A DNA stretch of 5,619 nucleotides, taken from NCBI GenBank assembly GCA_029558435.1, contig JAKQEZ010000302.1, forward strand, positions 1 through 5,619. Reading direction: 5' to 3'. Both the position numbers and the translations under genes were made by a program. Shown piece by piece: positions 1-5,619 of the stretch. The notes beneath the pieces were generated by a model. The model was not told the origin of the DNA. It was given only the letters and a program-made list of their open reading frames with translations, and ran no database searches. This DNA is from Bacteroidota bacterium (GTDB taxonomy: Bacteria; Bacteroidota; Bacteroidia; Flavobacteriales; Crocinitomicaceae). Each line of letters starts with the position of its first letter. The first letter of the stretch is position 1.

Positions 1-27
1 AAACACAAAACTTTAAATATAGAACGA

Positions 28-828
28 ATGATGATAGTAGAACAAATGTTAAAGAACGCACCGAACCCGCTATTGCATATAGCCGATGTTAGCGGTAGTG
101 CTTTATTTCAAGGCGATTGCTTGGAGATTATGCCTTTAATACCTGATAATAGTATTGATATGGTTTTTACTGATTTGCCTTATGGACAAACACAATGTAA
201 ATGGGACACTCCGATAAATTTAGAATTATTTTGGAAACAAATAAATAGAATAACAAAAGAAAATTGTGCAGTATTATTGACGGCAACAGAGCCTTTTGCA
301 AGTGCTTTAAGAATGAGTAATATTAAAAACTATAAGTACGATTTTGTTTGGAAGAAAAACAAGCCAAGCGGGTCTTTAAATGCTAATAAAATGCCTATGC
401 AAAACCACGAAATGATATTAGTTTTTTACAGGAAACAACCGACATTTAATAAAATACTTGAACCGAGAGAATGTAACGAAGCGAGTAAAAAAAGGCTTGA
501 ATATAAAATGACTGGTTTTGGTGGAAGTAATACTTATGGAAGCACTAAAACAGAAAAATATAAGTATGACCCAAGTTTAAGAAACCCAACAAGTGTGCGA
601 GAATTTGAATTAGTACCAAATCCATTGAGAGTACACCCAACAGAAAAACCAATTTCATTAATGGAATATATGATTACCACTTTTAGTAACGAAAATGATA
701 TTGTTGCGGATTTTACTATGGGCGTTGGTTCAACCTGTACCGCTTCTAAAAATCTTAACCGTAAATTTATAGGTATTGAAAAAGAGCCTAAATATTATGA
801 GATTGCCTGTCAGCGATGCGGATTTTAG
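28..828 (+). CDS. Site-specific DNA methyltransferase, beta-class (N6-adenine or N4-cytosine)
   Basis: The 266-aa protein should transfer a methyl group from S-adenosylmethionine to an exocyclic amino group of adenine or cytosine in a specific DNA site. The catalytic motif IV is DLPY at residues 49-52, inside TDLPYG. The sequence HPTEKP at 203-208 marks motif X, and ADFTMGVGST at 227-236 is the SAM-binding motif I, followed by FIGIE. Catalytic motif before SAM motif is the beta-class order. Residues of about 105-195 between them are the likely target recognition region. DLPY favours adenine N6 as target, but this is not decisive. No restriction enzyme is adjacent on this strand, so it may be an orphan. 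The start is uncertain: ATGs occur at 28, 31 and 46, no Shine-Dalgarno is clear, and the family fold begins only near ALFQGD (residues 25-30). The first 20 or so residues seem to be translated from repeat DNA (42-109). The stop lies 4 bases before a palindromic element. Confidence 0.9.
   Translation: MMIVEQMLKNAPNPLLHIADVSGSALFQGDCLEIMPLIPDNSIDMVFTDLPYGQTQCKWDTPINLELFWKQINRITKENCAVLLTATEPFASALRMSNIKNYKYDFVWKKNKPSGSLNANKMPMQNHEMILVFYRKQPTFNKILEPRECNEASKKRLEYKMTGFGGSNTYGSTKTEKYKYDPSLRNPTSVREFELVPNPLRVHPTEKPISLMEYMITTFSNENDIVADFTMGVGSTCTASKNLNRKFIGIEKEPKYYEIACQRCGF
42..109 (+). repeat. Diverged copy of the right half of the 833-968 palindromic element
   Basis: This stretch lines up in order with 913-981. 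Both begin with ACAAATGT, then have GCACCGAACC (here) or GCACTGAACC (there), then TGTTA, G, AGTG, TT and TTTC at matching spacing. The distance from ACAAATGT to GTTA is 46 bases here and 47 there. The final part (87-109 against 959-981) matches at 16 of 23 positions without gaps. It underlies the first codons of the methyltransferase frame, which suggests that the N-terminal residues come from repeat DNA. The middle of the alignment needs gaps and is weak, so common descent is an inference. Confidence 0.4.
88..100 (+). repeat. Left arm of inverted repeat bracketing the methyltransferase gene
   Basis: GTTAGCGGTAGTG is the reverse complement, at 12 of 13 positions, of CATTACCGCTAAC at 829-841, just after the methyltransferase stop. 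The inner 9 bases match perfectly. In integron cassettes the first bases (GTTRRRY type) are complementary to the left core (RYYYAAC type) of the cassette's own attC site. This pair has that geometry but deviates from both consensus cores. Confidence 0.45.
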
Positions 829-841
829 CATTACCGCTAAC
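829..841 (+). repeat. Right arm of inverted repeat bracketing the methyltransferase gene
   Basis: CATTACCGCTAAC begins on the base after the methyltransferase stop codon and pairs with 88-100 (12 of 13 positions). It also forms the outer left edge of the palindrome at 833-968, which is the placement expected of a cassette end. Confidence 0.45.
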
Positions 842-872
842 GTTTTGGCGCTTGGCGAAGGTGGCGATTTTC

Positions 873-896
873 ACCACAAATGTTGATGCGGAGAAC
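873..896 (+). repeat. Direct repeat copy 1 inside the palindrome loop
   Basis: It starts ACCACAAATGT and continues to TGCGGAG and AC. It matches 910-933 at 20 of 24 positions, with the differences clustered at three adjacent bases plus one. Confidence 0.65.
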
Positions 897-909
897 CAAT
901 GTTTGATTA

Positions 910-933
910 ACCACAAATGTGTCTGCGGAGCAC
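910..933 (+). repeat. Direct repeat copy 2 inside the palindrome loop
   Basis: Second copy of the 24-bp unit at 873-896, 37 bases downstream start to start. Both copies lie between the stem arms of the 833-968 palindrome, so they are part of the same element rather than chance neighbours. Confidence 0.65.
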
Positions 934-981
934 TGAACCGCCACTTTTGCCAAACGCCTGTTATAGCCAGTGGTTATTTTC

Positions 982-1213
982 GTCTGTCCTTGCAAACCAT
1001 TGTCAACACTACGTTTCTCCGTCTTTGTCGTGTCGGATTGTGCGGTTGAGTATTTTTTATTTTCAGAAGGGAGGGAAGATTTTTTTAATTCAATTTTGTC
1101 AGGGTGGGACAGACACACTCTTTGCCAAGCATTGGTTTGTGCGTTGGCTTGTGCGGCTTGGCAATGTGTGTGGCTTTTGGGCTGGCTATTCATTATTCTT
1201 CGGTTGTCGTTAT
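982..1213. other. Noncoding region between convergent transcription units
   Basis: This continues the gene-free gap that starts at 829 (385 bases in all). By eye its base composition is richer in G and C than the flanking genes. Several frames stay open here on both strands, but the translations show no recognisable fold, carry no domain motifs and run across the palindromes, so I call no gene. The methyltransferase reads in from the left and hsdR from the right. Apart from the hairpin at 1113-1171 and a short tandem duplication in its loop, I see nothing with an assignable function and no T-tract terminator. Confidence 0.6.
1113..1171. repeat. Imperfect hairpin in the hsdR 3' flank
   Basis: TTGCCAAGC (1122-1130) pairs perfectly with GCTTGGCAA (1156-1164). 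After a 3-versus-1-base internal loop, ACACAC (1113-1118) pairs with GTGTGT (1166-1171). The loop contains a 12-bp tandem duplication, TTGGTTTGTGCG then TTGGCTTGTGCG (1132-1155, 11 of 12 identical). It lies 43 bases past the hsdR stop and could affect transcript end or stability. No U-run follows it on the hsdR strand, so it is not a standard intrinsic terminator. Confidence 0.5.
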
Positions 1214-4200
1214 TTATAATTGGCCTCCAACTCCTTTAAACTTCTCTATAAACGCAACTAGCTTTTGAAAAACGCTTTGCTTCTTTGACAAATACTGCGG
1301 ATTTAAAGGACTCATTTTGGGTAAAAGTGCATTGAGTTCTGTTCCGCTTTCACTGGCATATTCTCGCTTTAAAGAAGTTGTGATGTAACGCTTCGCTTCT
1401 TCAATATTTAGATTTTCTTCTGATATTAATTCCAATGCTTCCGCTTTTTGTTTGGCTTGAGCAAACTGGAAAAATGAATCTATAACATTTGCTTTGTCTT
1501 GAAGCGTGTCAAGGTCAGTCTCATTGATAAAATTTACTACTAAACTTTCTTTTGCTCTATTTCCAACACTTGCACGAATAACTCTGCGTATTTCAATAAT
1601 TAAAGTGTCTTTGTCTTTTGTCTTCTTGTTATTCTCAAAGATTAATTCAAGAATATAGTCAAGGTTTATCTCTTGTGATTTAAGCAAGTCGACTTCAAAT
1701 ACTACATCGTCCCAATCTATGGTCGATTCTGCTGTTTCTTTACTGTTTTTTTCTCGTCTTAACCAATCTCGTATGTCATTGTAAGTTGAACGGTAATCCT
1801 GAACTGTCCTCTCTTTTAGCAATTCAATTTTTTGCATTGCTGCAATGTCTTCATCTGTTACAAAATGAGCTTTTTTAAATTCTTCAATTGCTTCTGGGTC
1901 ATTCTTGTCTATTGCTTGATATGCTTTGAGGTGATTAAATTCATCATAATTCTGGAGTATGTTTTCTACTCTCAAATATTCACCGAATAGTTTTGCAAAT
2001 TCCTTTTTGTCTTTCTCTTTTACGATTTCGTCAGGGTTAGGAAATTTCTCATTTAACTCTTTCACTACTTCAACATAACCTCTGCGTGCTTCACCTGTAA
2101 CAATGTCTGTAAAGCCTTCTAAATATTCTTTGTAGCTCTTTTCGAGAACTACGTTTTTAGTGTTGCTATCACCAAAAAGTGTAATTGCGTCAATGGTCGC
2201 TTTTTCTAAGTCACGAAATGTTACAATGTTTCCAAAAGTCTTTGTTGCATCGTAAATACGATTGGTTCTTGAAAATGCTTGAATTAAGCCGTGATAACGC
2301 AAATTTTTGTCAACGAACAATGTGTTTAATGTCGGTGCATCGAAGCCAGTCAGGAACATTCCTACAACAATGATTAAATCTATTTCTTTGTTCTTTACAC
2401 GTTTGGCAAGGTCACGGTAATAATTCTGAAACTCATTGCTGTCAACACCATAACTGGTTTTGAACATGGCGTTATAGTCATTGATTGCTTTGGTCAAAAA
2501 CTCTTTGGCTGTAACATCCATTGCAGAAGGCTCAAAAGTCTCGTCCACTATTTCACCGATTGCACTTTGTTCTTCGTTTGCTGCAAAAGAGAAGATGGTT
2601 GCAATTTTTAGAGGCCTGTCGCTATCTTTTTGTAGGTTGTTTAATTCTTCATAATACAATTTTGCAGCATCCACACTACTTACGGCAAACATGGCATTAA
2701 AGCCTTTGTTGCTTCCTTGGTTTCTGTGTGTTTTTATTCTGAAATTCTGTAAGATGTATTGTGATATTTCTTTGATTCGAGCAGGGTGGAGTAAAGCTGT
2801 TTTGTTTTCTGCTGCACTTAGTTTTTTCTCGTCTTGTTCAGTTTCTATCTTCTTAAACTGTGGTCGAACATCATTATAGTCAACTTTGAATTTTAAAACC
2901 TTTTCATCACGAATAGCATCCGTAATTACATAGGAATGCAGTTCACGACCAAAAACACTTGCTGTTGTTTCTGCACCTAAAGCATTTTGCGGAAAGATAG
3001 GTGTGCCTGTAAAACCGAATTGATAGAACTTTTTAAACTTCTTGTTCAAGTTCTTTTGTGCTTCACCAAATTGTGAACGGTGTGCTTCATCAAAAATGAA
3101 AACAACTTGCTTGTAGTAAATCGCTAAATCACCTTCTGTTTTCATCAGGTTGTTTAGCTTTTGTATGGTTGTTACAATGATTTTATTGTCGTCCTTTTCA
3201 ATGTTTCTTTTTAGTCCTGCTGTACTATCAGAACCATTTACACTATCAGGAGAAAAACGCTGATATTCTTTCATTGTCTGAAAGTCCAGATCTTTACGGT
3301 CAACTACAAAGAATACTTTGTCAATAAATTTGAGTTGTGTGGCTAATCGAGCCGCTTTAAAACTGGTAAGCGTTTTTCCTGAACCGGTGGTGTGCCATAT
3401 ATAGCCGCCTCCATCGTTGGTTGACCATTTCTTTGCTAGAAAAGAACTTTCAATCTTCCACAAGATTCTTTCTGTTGCTGCTATTTGATAAGGTCTCATA
3501 ACAAGTAGCGTATCACTCGTGTCAAAAACAGAATACTTTAGTAATACTTCTAAAAGCGTTTTCTTCTGAAAAAAAGTACTTGTAAAATCTTTCAGGTCTT
3601 TAATTAGCGTATTGTCTGCCTTTGCCCAGTTCATAGTAAAGTCAAAACTATTTTTGTTTCGCTCAACTGTATTGGCAAAATAACGGCTGTCAGTTCCGTT
3701 TGAAATGACAAAAATCTGAATGTATTTAAAGAGTGAGTTCTTGCTGTTAAAACTTTCCTTGGAATATCGGTGAACTTGGTTGAACGCTTCACGAATAGCA
3801 ACACCACGCTTCTTTAATTCAACGTGCACCAATGGCAATCCATTTACTAAAATGGTTACATCATAACGATTGGCGTGAATACCTTTCTGTTCAAACTGAG
3901 ATATTACTTGTACTTTATTTCGTGTGATATTTTTTTTGTCAACTAAGTAGATGTTTTGAATATGTCCATCATCAAAAACGAAATCGTAGATATAGTTGTC
4001 GTGTATTTTTCTGGTTTTCTCTACAAGGTTATCGCTTGGCTTATCCAAATATTCTTCCACAAAACGAGACCATTCGCCAGCCGAAAATTCCATATTGTTA
4101 AGCGATTGCAATTGCACTCTTGCATTTGCCAACATCGCTTCAAGCGTATCTAAGTTTTTCGGATTTTCATACCCTTGATTGACTAGGTCTTGAATAAATT

Positions 4201-4321
4201 CCTTCTCCAATGCCGCCTCTGTTTGATAAACGGCAGGTGCTTCGTTGACTTCAAAATACTTGGTGAATTTATCCAGTACTATGAAGTTGTTTGATTCTGC
4301 TATGGTTTTATAGGTACTCAT
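1214..4321 (-). CDS. hsdR: Type I restriction enzyme HsdR (EcoR124I-like motor and nuclease subunit)
   Basis: The 1035-aa protein is the ATP-driven translocase and endonuclease subunit of a type I restriction enzyme; it acts in the cytoplasm bound to the M and S subunits. The N-terminal PD-(D/E)xK nuclease shows D154, then ELK with E168 and K170, and a RecB-type QxxxY at 182-186. The superfamily 2 helicase motor follows: Walker A TTGSGKT (311-317), DEAH (411-414), TGTP (438-441), TGFDAP (658-663) and QAFSRTNR (681-688). The last 250 or so residues are the helical C-terminal region that docks on the methyltransferase core. Length and motif wording fit the EcoR124I (type IC) family, and all key residues are present, so it looks intact. 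The ATG overlaps the stop of the upstream fused hsdM-S gene (ATGA), pointing to one operon and coupled translation. A start further upstream is unlikely because of that overlap and because [19 protein letters not shown] is a sensible family N-terminus. Confidence 0.97.
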   Translation of the reverse strand: MSTYKTIAESNNFIVLDKFTKYFEVNEAPAVYQTEAALEKEFIQDLVNQGYENPKNLDTLEAMLANARVQLQSLNNMEFSAGEWSRFVEEYLDKPSDNLVEKTRKIHDNYIYDFVFDDGHIQNIYLVDKKNITRNKVQVISQFEQKGIHANRYDVTILVNGLPLVHVELKKRGVAIREAFNQVHRYSKESFNSKNSLFKYIQIFVISNGTDSRYFANTVERNKNSFDFTMNWAKADNTLIKDLKDFTSTFFQKKTLLEVLLKYSVFDTSDTLLVMRPYQIAATERILWKIESSFLAKKWSTNDGGGYIWHTTGSGKTLTSFKAARLATQLKFIDKVFFVVDRKDLDFQTMKEYQRFSPDSVNGSDSTAGLKRNIEKDDNKIIVTTIQKLNNLMKTEGDLAIYYKQVVFIFDEAHRSQFGEAQKNLNKKFKKFYQFGFTGTPIFPQNALGAETTASVFGRELHSYVITDAIRDEKVLKFKVDYNDVRPQFKKIETEQDEKKLSAAENKTALLHPARIKEISQYILQNFRIKTHRNQGSNKGFNAMFAVSSVDAAKLYYEELNNLQKDSDRPLKIATIFSFAANEEQSAIGEIVDETFEPSAMDVTAKEFLTKAINDYNAMFKTSYGVDSNEFQNYYRDLAKRVKNKEIDLIIVVGMFLTGFDAPTLNTLFVDKNLRYHGLIQAFSRTNRIYDATKTFGNIVTFRDLEKATIDAITLFGDSNTKNVVLEKSYKEYLEGFTDIVTGEARRGYVEVVKELNEKFPNPDEIVKEKDKKEFAKLFGEYLRVENILQNYDEFNHLKAYQAIDKNDPEAIEEFKKAHFVTDEDIAAMQKIELLKERTVQDYRSTYNDIRDWLRREKNSKETAESTIDWDDVVFEVDLLKSQEINLDYILELIFENNKKTKDKDTLIIEIRRVIRASVGNRAKESLVVNFINETDLDTLQDKANVIDSFFQFAQAKQKAEALELISEENLNIEEAKRYITTSLKREYASESGTELNALLPKMSPLNPQYLSKKQSVFQKLVAFIEKFKGVGGQL
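4318..4321 (-). other. ATGA stop-start overlap coupling hsdM-S to hsdR
   Basis: On the minus strand the four bases ATGA contain the hsdR start (ATG) and the hsdM-S stop (TGA). No clear Shine-Dalgarno precedes the hsdR start, so re-initiation by ribosomes finishing hsdM-S is the likely way hsdR is translated. This ties nuclease supply to methylase supply. Confidence 0.85.
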
Positions 4322-5619
4322 GCTGATTCTTTTTGGGGAAATGTTAGCAATAAATCACGGTAATATTGATACTGTTTTTTTCTTGCTGAAAGCTCTGCTG
4401 AAAGCTCTGCTGAAAGCTCTGCAAAATTGTCGAGTATTTTGACTACCTCTCTTTGAACTGCAATTGTCGGAATTGGTATTACTAAGGTTTTTAAATTGCC
4501 AGCATTTAATGCTGGAATACCATCAAAGGTGCATAGAGAATGTATATCTGCCTGCATCTGAAGTAATAAATGATATAGATATCTTGTTTCAATCTCCAAT
4601 TTATTCTTTATAGTCACGGAGTAATTTAGATTCCCACGAAAATATTTGCCCTCTTGCCATGTTATTGAACCAACACCAGCACCCCTTGTTGTAATACCAA
4701 TAGGGTCGTTGTCGGTGTTCCACTCATTAATATATCCAAGTGGCTCTCGTCCACTATTAATTACTGGATAAATACCAGGGTTTGCTGAAATGATTTGTTT
4801 ACTTACAGATTGACCAGTCCTTATTTCTACTACCTCACCTAATGGCTTAAACATTAAATTTGAATCTTCTGCCACAAGCGAGATACTGCTTAATTCATTT
4901 ATTATTGAGGCAATACCTTTCCTCAATGTGTTTATTTTTTCTTCTGTTTCTGTTAGTTCTGAATTTAGAATGTCAATATCTACGTGCTCTCGATTATCTT
5001 TTGAAGTAACGTAGGCACTTACTGTAAGATTGTAATCATTCTCAGCAATTTCATTATTGTCAATTAATTTTGAGTAATACTCAACATATACTTTTTGGTC
5101 GAAAAGTGACATTATCTTTTCAATATGCCTATCAGTAAGCACGTTGTTATTTGTTTCTTTTTTATGAAATTCTTCACTGCTGGCATCGATAAATTGGATT
5201 TTATTGTCTGTTTTATGCTTTGATAGAACTAAAATATTTACTGAAATCGTTGTGCCATAAAACAGATTTGGAGCTAACGAAATAACTGTTTCAACAAAAT
5301 TATTTTCTACTAAATACTTTCTAATTTTCTGCTCAGTTCCACTACGGTAAAAAATACCAGGAAAGCATACAATGGCTGCCCTTCCTTTGCTGGACAAATA
5401 ACTTAGACAATGAAGAACAAAAGCGAAATCTGCTTTTGATTTTGGAGCTAACACTCCAGCAGGAGCAAAACGCTCATCATTAATAAGTGTTGGGTCATCA
5501 GTTCCAATCCAAGTTACTGAGTATGGAGGATTAGAAACAATAGCATCAAAGGGTTTTTCATCACCAAATTGAGGAGCTAAAAGGGTATTTCCTAATGCAA
5601 TATTAAATTTATCATAGTT
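4318..5619 (-). CDS. hsdM: Fused type I modification-specificity protein HsdM-HsdS, 5' end beyond window
   Basis: The frame is open to the window edge and gives 433 residues; the N-terminal part (SAM motif I and earlier) is missing. A GTG at 5454 is not the real start, because coding continues upstream through the adenine methylase motif IV NPPY (residues 30-33, bases 5521-5532). Residues 1 to about 200 match the C-terminal half of an EcoR124I-like N6-adenine HsdM, ending near NDYNL (194-198). A probable coiled coil follows (about 215-245). Residues of about 256-392 form one HsdS target recognition domain with typical phrases such as [14 protein letters not shown] and RGNLNYSV. Next come the conserved [12 protein letters not shown] and an AELS tandem repeat (400-412), then [12 protein letters not shown]. 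Free HsdS proteins normally carry two recognition domains; this has one, so two chains probably pair to read a symmetric bipartite site. The DNA target cannot be read from the sequence. Confidence 0.92.
   Translation of the reverse strand, partial: NYDKFNIALGNTLLAPQFGDEKPFDAIVSNPPYSVTWIGTDDPTLINDERFAPAGVLAPKSKADFAFVLHCLSYLSSKGRAAIVCFPGIFYRSGTEQKIRKYLVENNFVETVISLAPNLFYGTTISVNILVLSKHKTDNKIQFIDASSEEFHKKETNNNVLTDRHIEKIMSLFDQKVYVEYYSKLIDNNEIAENDYNLTVSAYVTSKDNREHVDIDILNSELTETEEKINTLRKGIASIINELSSISLVAEDSNLMFKPLGEVVEIRTGQSVSKQIISANPGIYPVINSGREPLGYINEWNTDNDPIGITTRGAGVGSITWQEGKYFRGNLNYSVTIKNKLEIETRYLYHLLLQMQADIHSLCTFDGIPALNAGNLKTLVIPIPTIAVQREVVKILDNFAELSAELSAELSARKKQYQYYRDLLLTFPQKESA
4384..4422 (-). 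repeat. 12-bp in-frame tandem repeat encoding AELS units in HsdS
   Basis: The + strand unit GCTGAAAGCTCT occurs three times without a mismatch (4385-4396, 4397-4408, 4409-4420), and the period extends to 39 bases. In the protein it reads [13 protein letters not shown] (residues 400-412 of the visible part), placed between the conserved DNF and KKQYQYY segments. EcoR124I and EcoR124II differ by two versus three TAEL units at the equivalent linker, which changes the length of the nonspecific spacer in their recognition site. Unit gain or loss here would keep the frame and could change specificity in the same way. Confidence 0.9.

Larger units (their letters stand above)
833..968. repeat. Long imperfect palindrome, attC-like candidate recombination site or dispersed intergenic repeat
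   Basis: The main stem pairs 847-866 with 939-958. Seventeen of 20 positions are Watson-Crick; two of the other three would be G-U pairs in RNA and one is a C/A mismatch. Outside the stem, CTAAC (837-841) and GTTATAG (960-966) give a further short TAAC/GTTA complement, separated from the stem by unequal spacers. The interior holds a 24-bp direct repeat. The total span (about 130 bp) lies in the known attC length range. The outer boxes only partly fit RYYYAAC and GTTRRRY. It is not a usual intrinsic terminator because no T-tract follows either arm. It could instead be a dispersed Bacteroidota intergenic repeat. Confidence 0.55.

Noticed and set aside
833..968. Rho-independent terminator for the methyltransferase
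   Set aside because: The stem arms are about 70 bases apart with structured content between them, and no T-run follows the right arm on either strand.
837..1193. A 118-residue open frame on the minus strand downstream of hsdR
   Set aside because: It runs through both palindromic elements, is rich in polar low-information residues, shows no domain motif, and is probably translation of repeat DNA.
816..1239. Overlapping + strand open frames of 77, 100 and 89 residues
   Set aside because: They overlap one another in different frames across the repeat region, begin within or after the methyltransferase end, are Cys/Leu/Phe-rich without recognisable motifs, and have no credible start signals.
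2185..4178. Short + strand open frames (60-65 residues) opposite hsdR
   Set aside because: They lie wholly antisense to a well-supported intact HsdR and show no family features.
4384..4422. CRISPR or minisatellite array
   Set aside because: The repeats are contiguous 12-bp units without spacers and are in frame inside a conserved HsdS linker, which explains them fully.
5452..5454. GTG at 5454 as the start of the HsdM-S protein
   Set aside because: In-frame coding continues upstream to the window edge and contains the essential methylase motif NPPY at 5521-5532, so the true start is outside the window.

Overview
The window is AT-rich in its coding parts and shows no convincing Shine-Dalgarno sequences before its starts. 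This fits a Bacteroidota-like (Flavobacteriia/Chitinophagia-type) genome, but the taxon is an inference from composition and style, not from a marker gene. The content is DNA-modification and restriction machinery, so this is accessory, probably defence-related DNA.

Left part (about 1-980): a complete beta-class site-specific DNA methyltransferase on the + strand (28-828). It is followed at once by a long imperfect palindrome (833-968) that does not look like a simple terminator. A diverged copy of the right half of that palindrome appears to lie at 42-109, under the first codons of the methyltransferase. A 13-bp near-perfect inverted repeat (88-100 and 829-841) brackets the gene. Together these resemble a gene cassette with recombination-site-like (attC-like) ends; no integrase is visible.

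Middle (about 982-1213): a noncoding stretch, visibly richer in G+C than the genes around it, with a second hairpin (1113-1171). It separates two convergent transcription units. I see no T-tract terminator in it.

Right part (1214-5619, - strand): a type I restriction-modification operon of the EcoR124I (type IC) kind. First comes an HsdM whose N-terminal half lies beyond the window edge and which is fused in frame to an HsdS-like module with a single target recognition domain. Its stop overlaps by 4 bp (ATGA) the start of a full-length 1035-aa HsdR. The fused M-S protein would methylate and recognise DNA; HsdR would join it to translocate and cut unmodified DNA. Near the end of the HsdS module a 12-bp in-frame tandem repeat encodes AELS units, matching in kind and place the TAEL repeats that set spacer length in EcoR124I/EcoR124II. 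With one recognition domain per chain, the enzyme probably pairs two M-S chains and reads a symmetric bipartite site.
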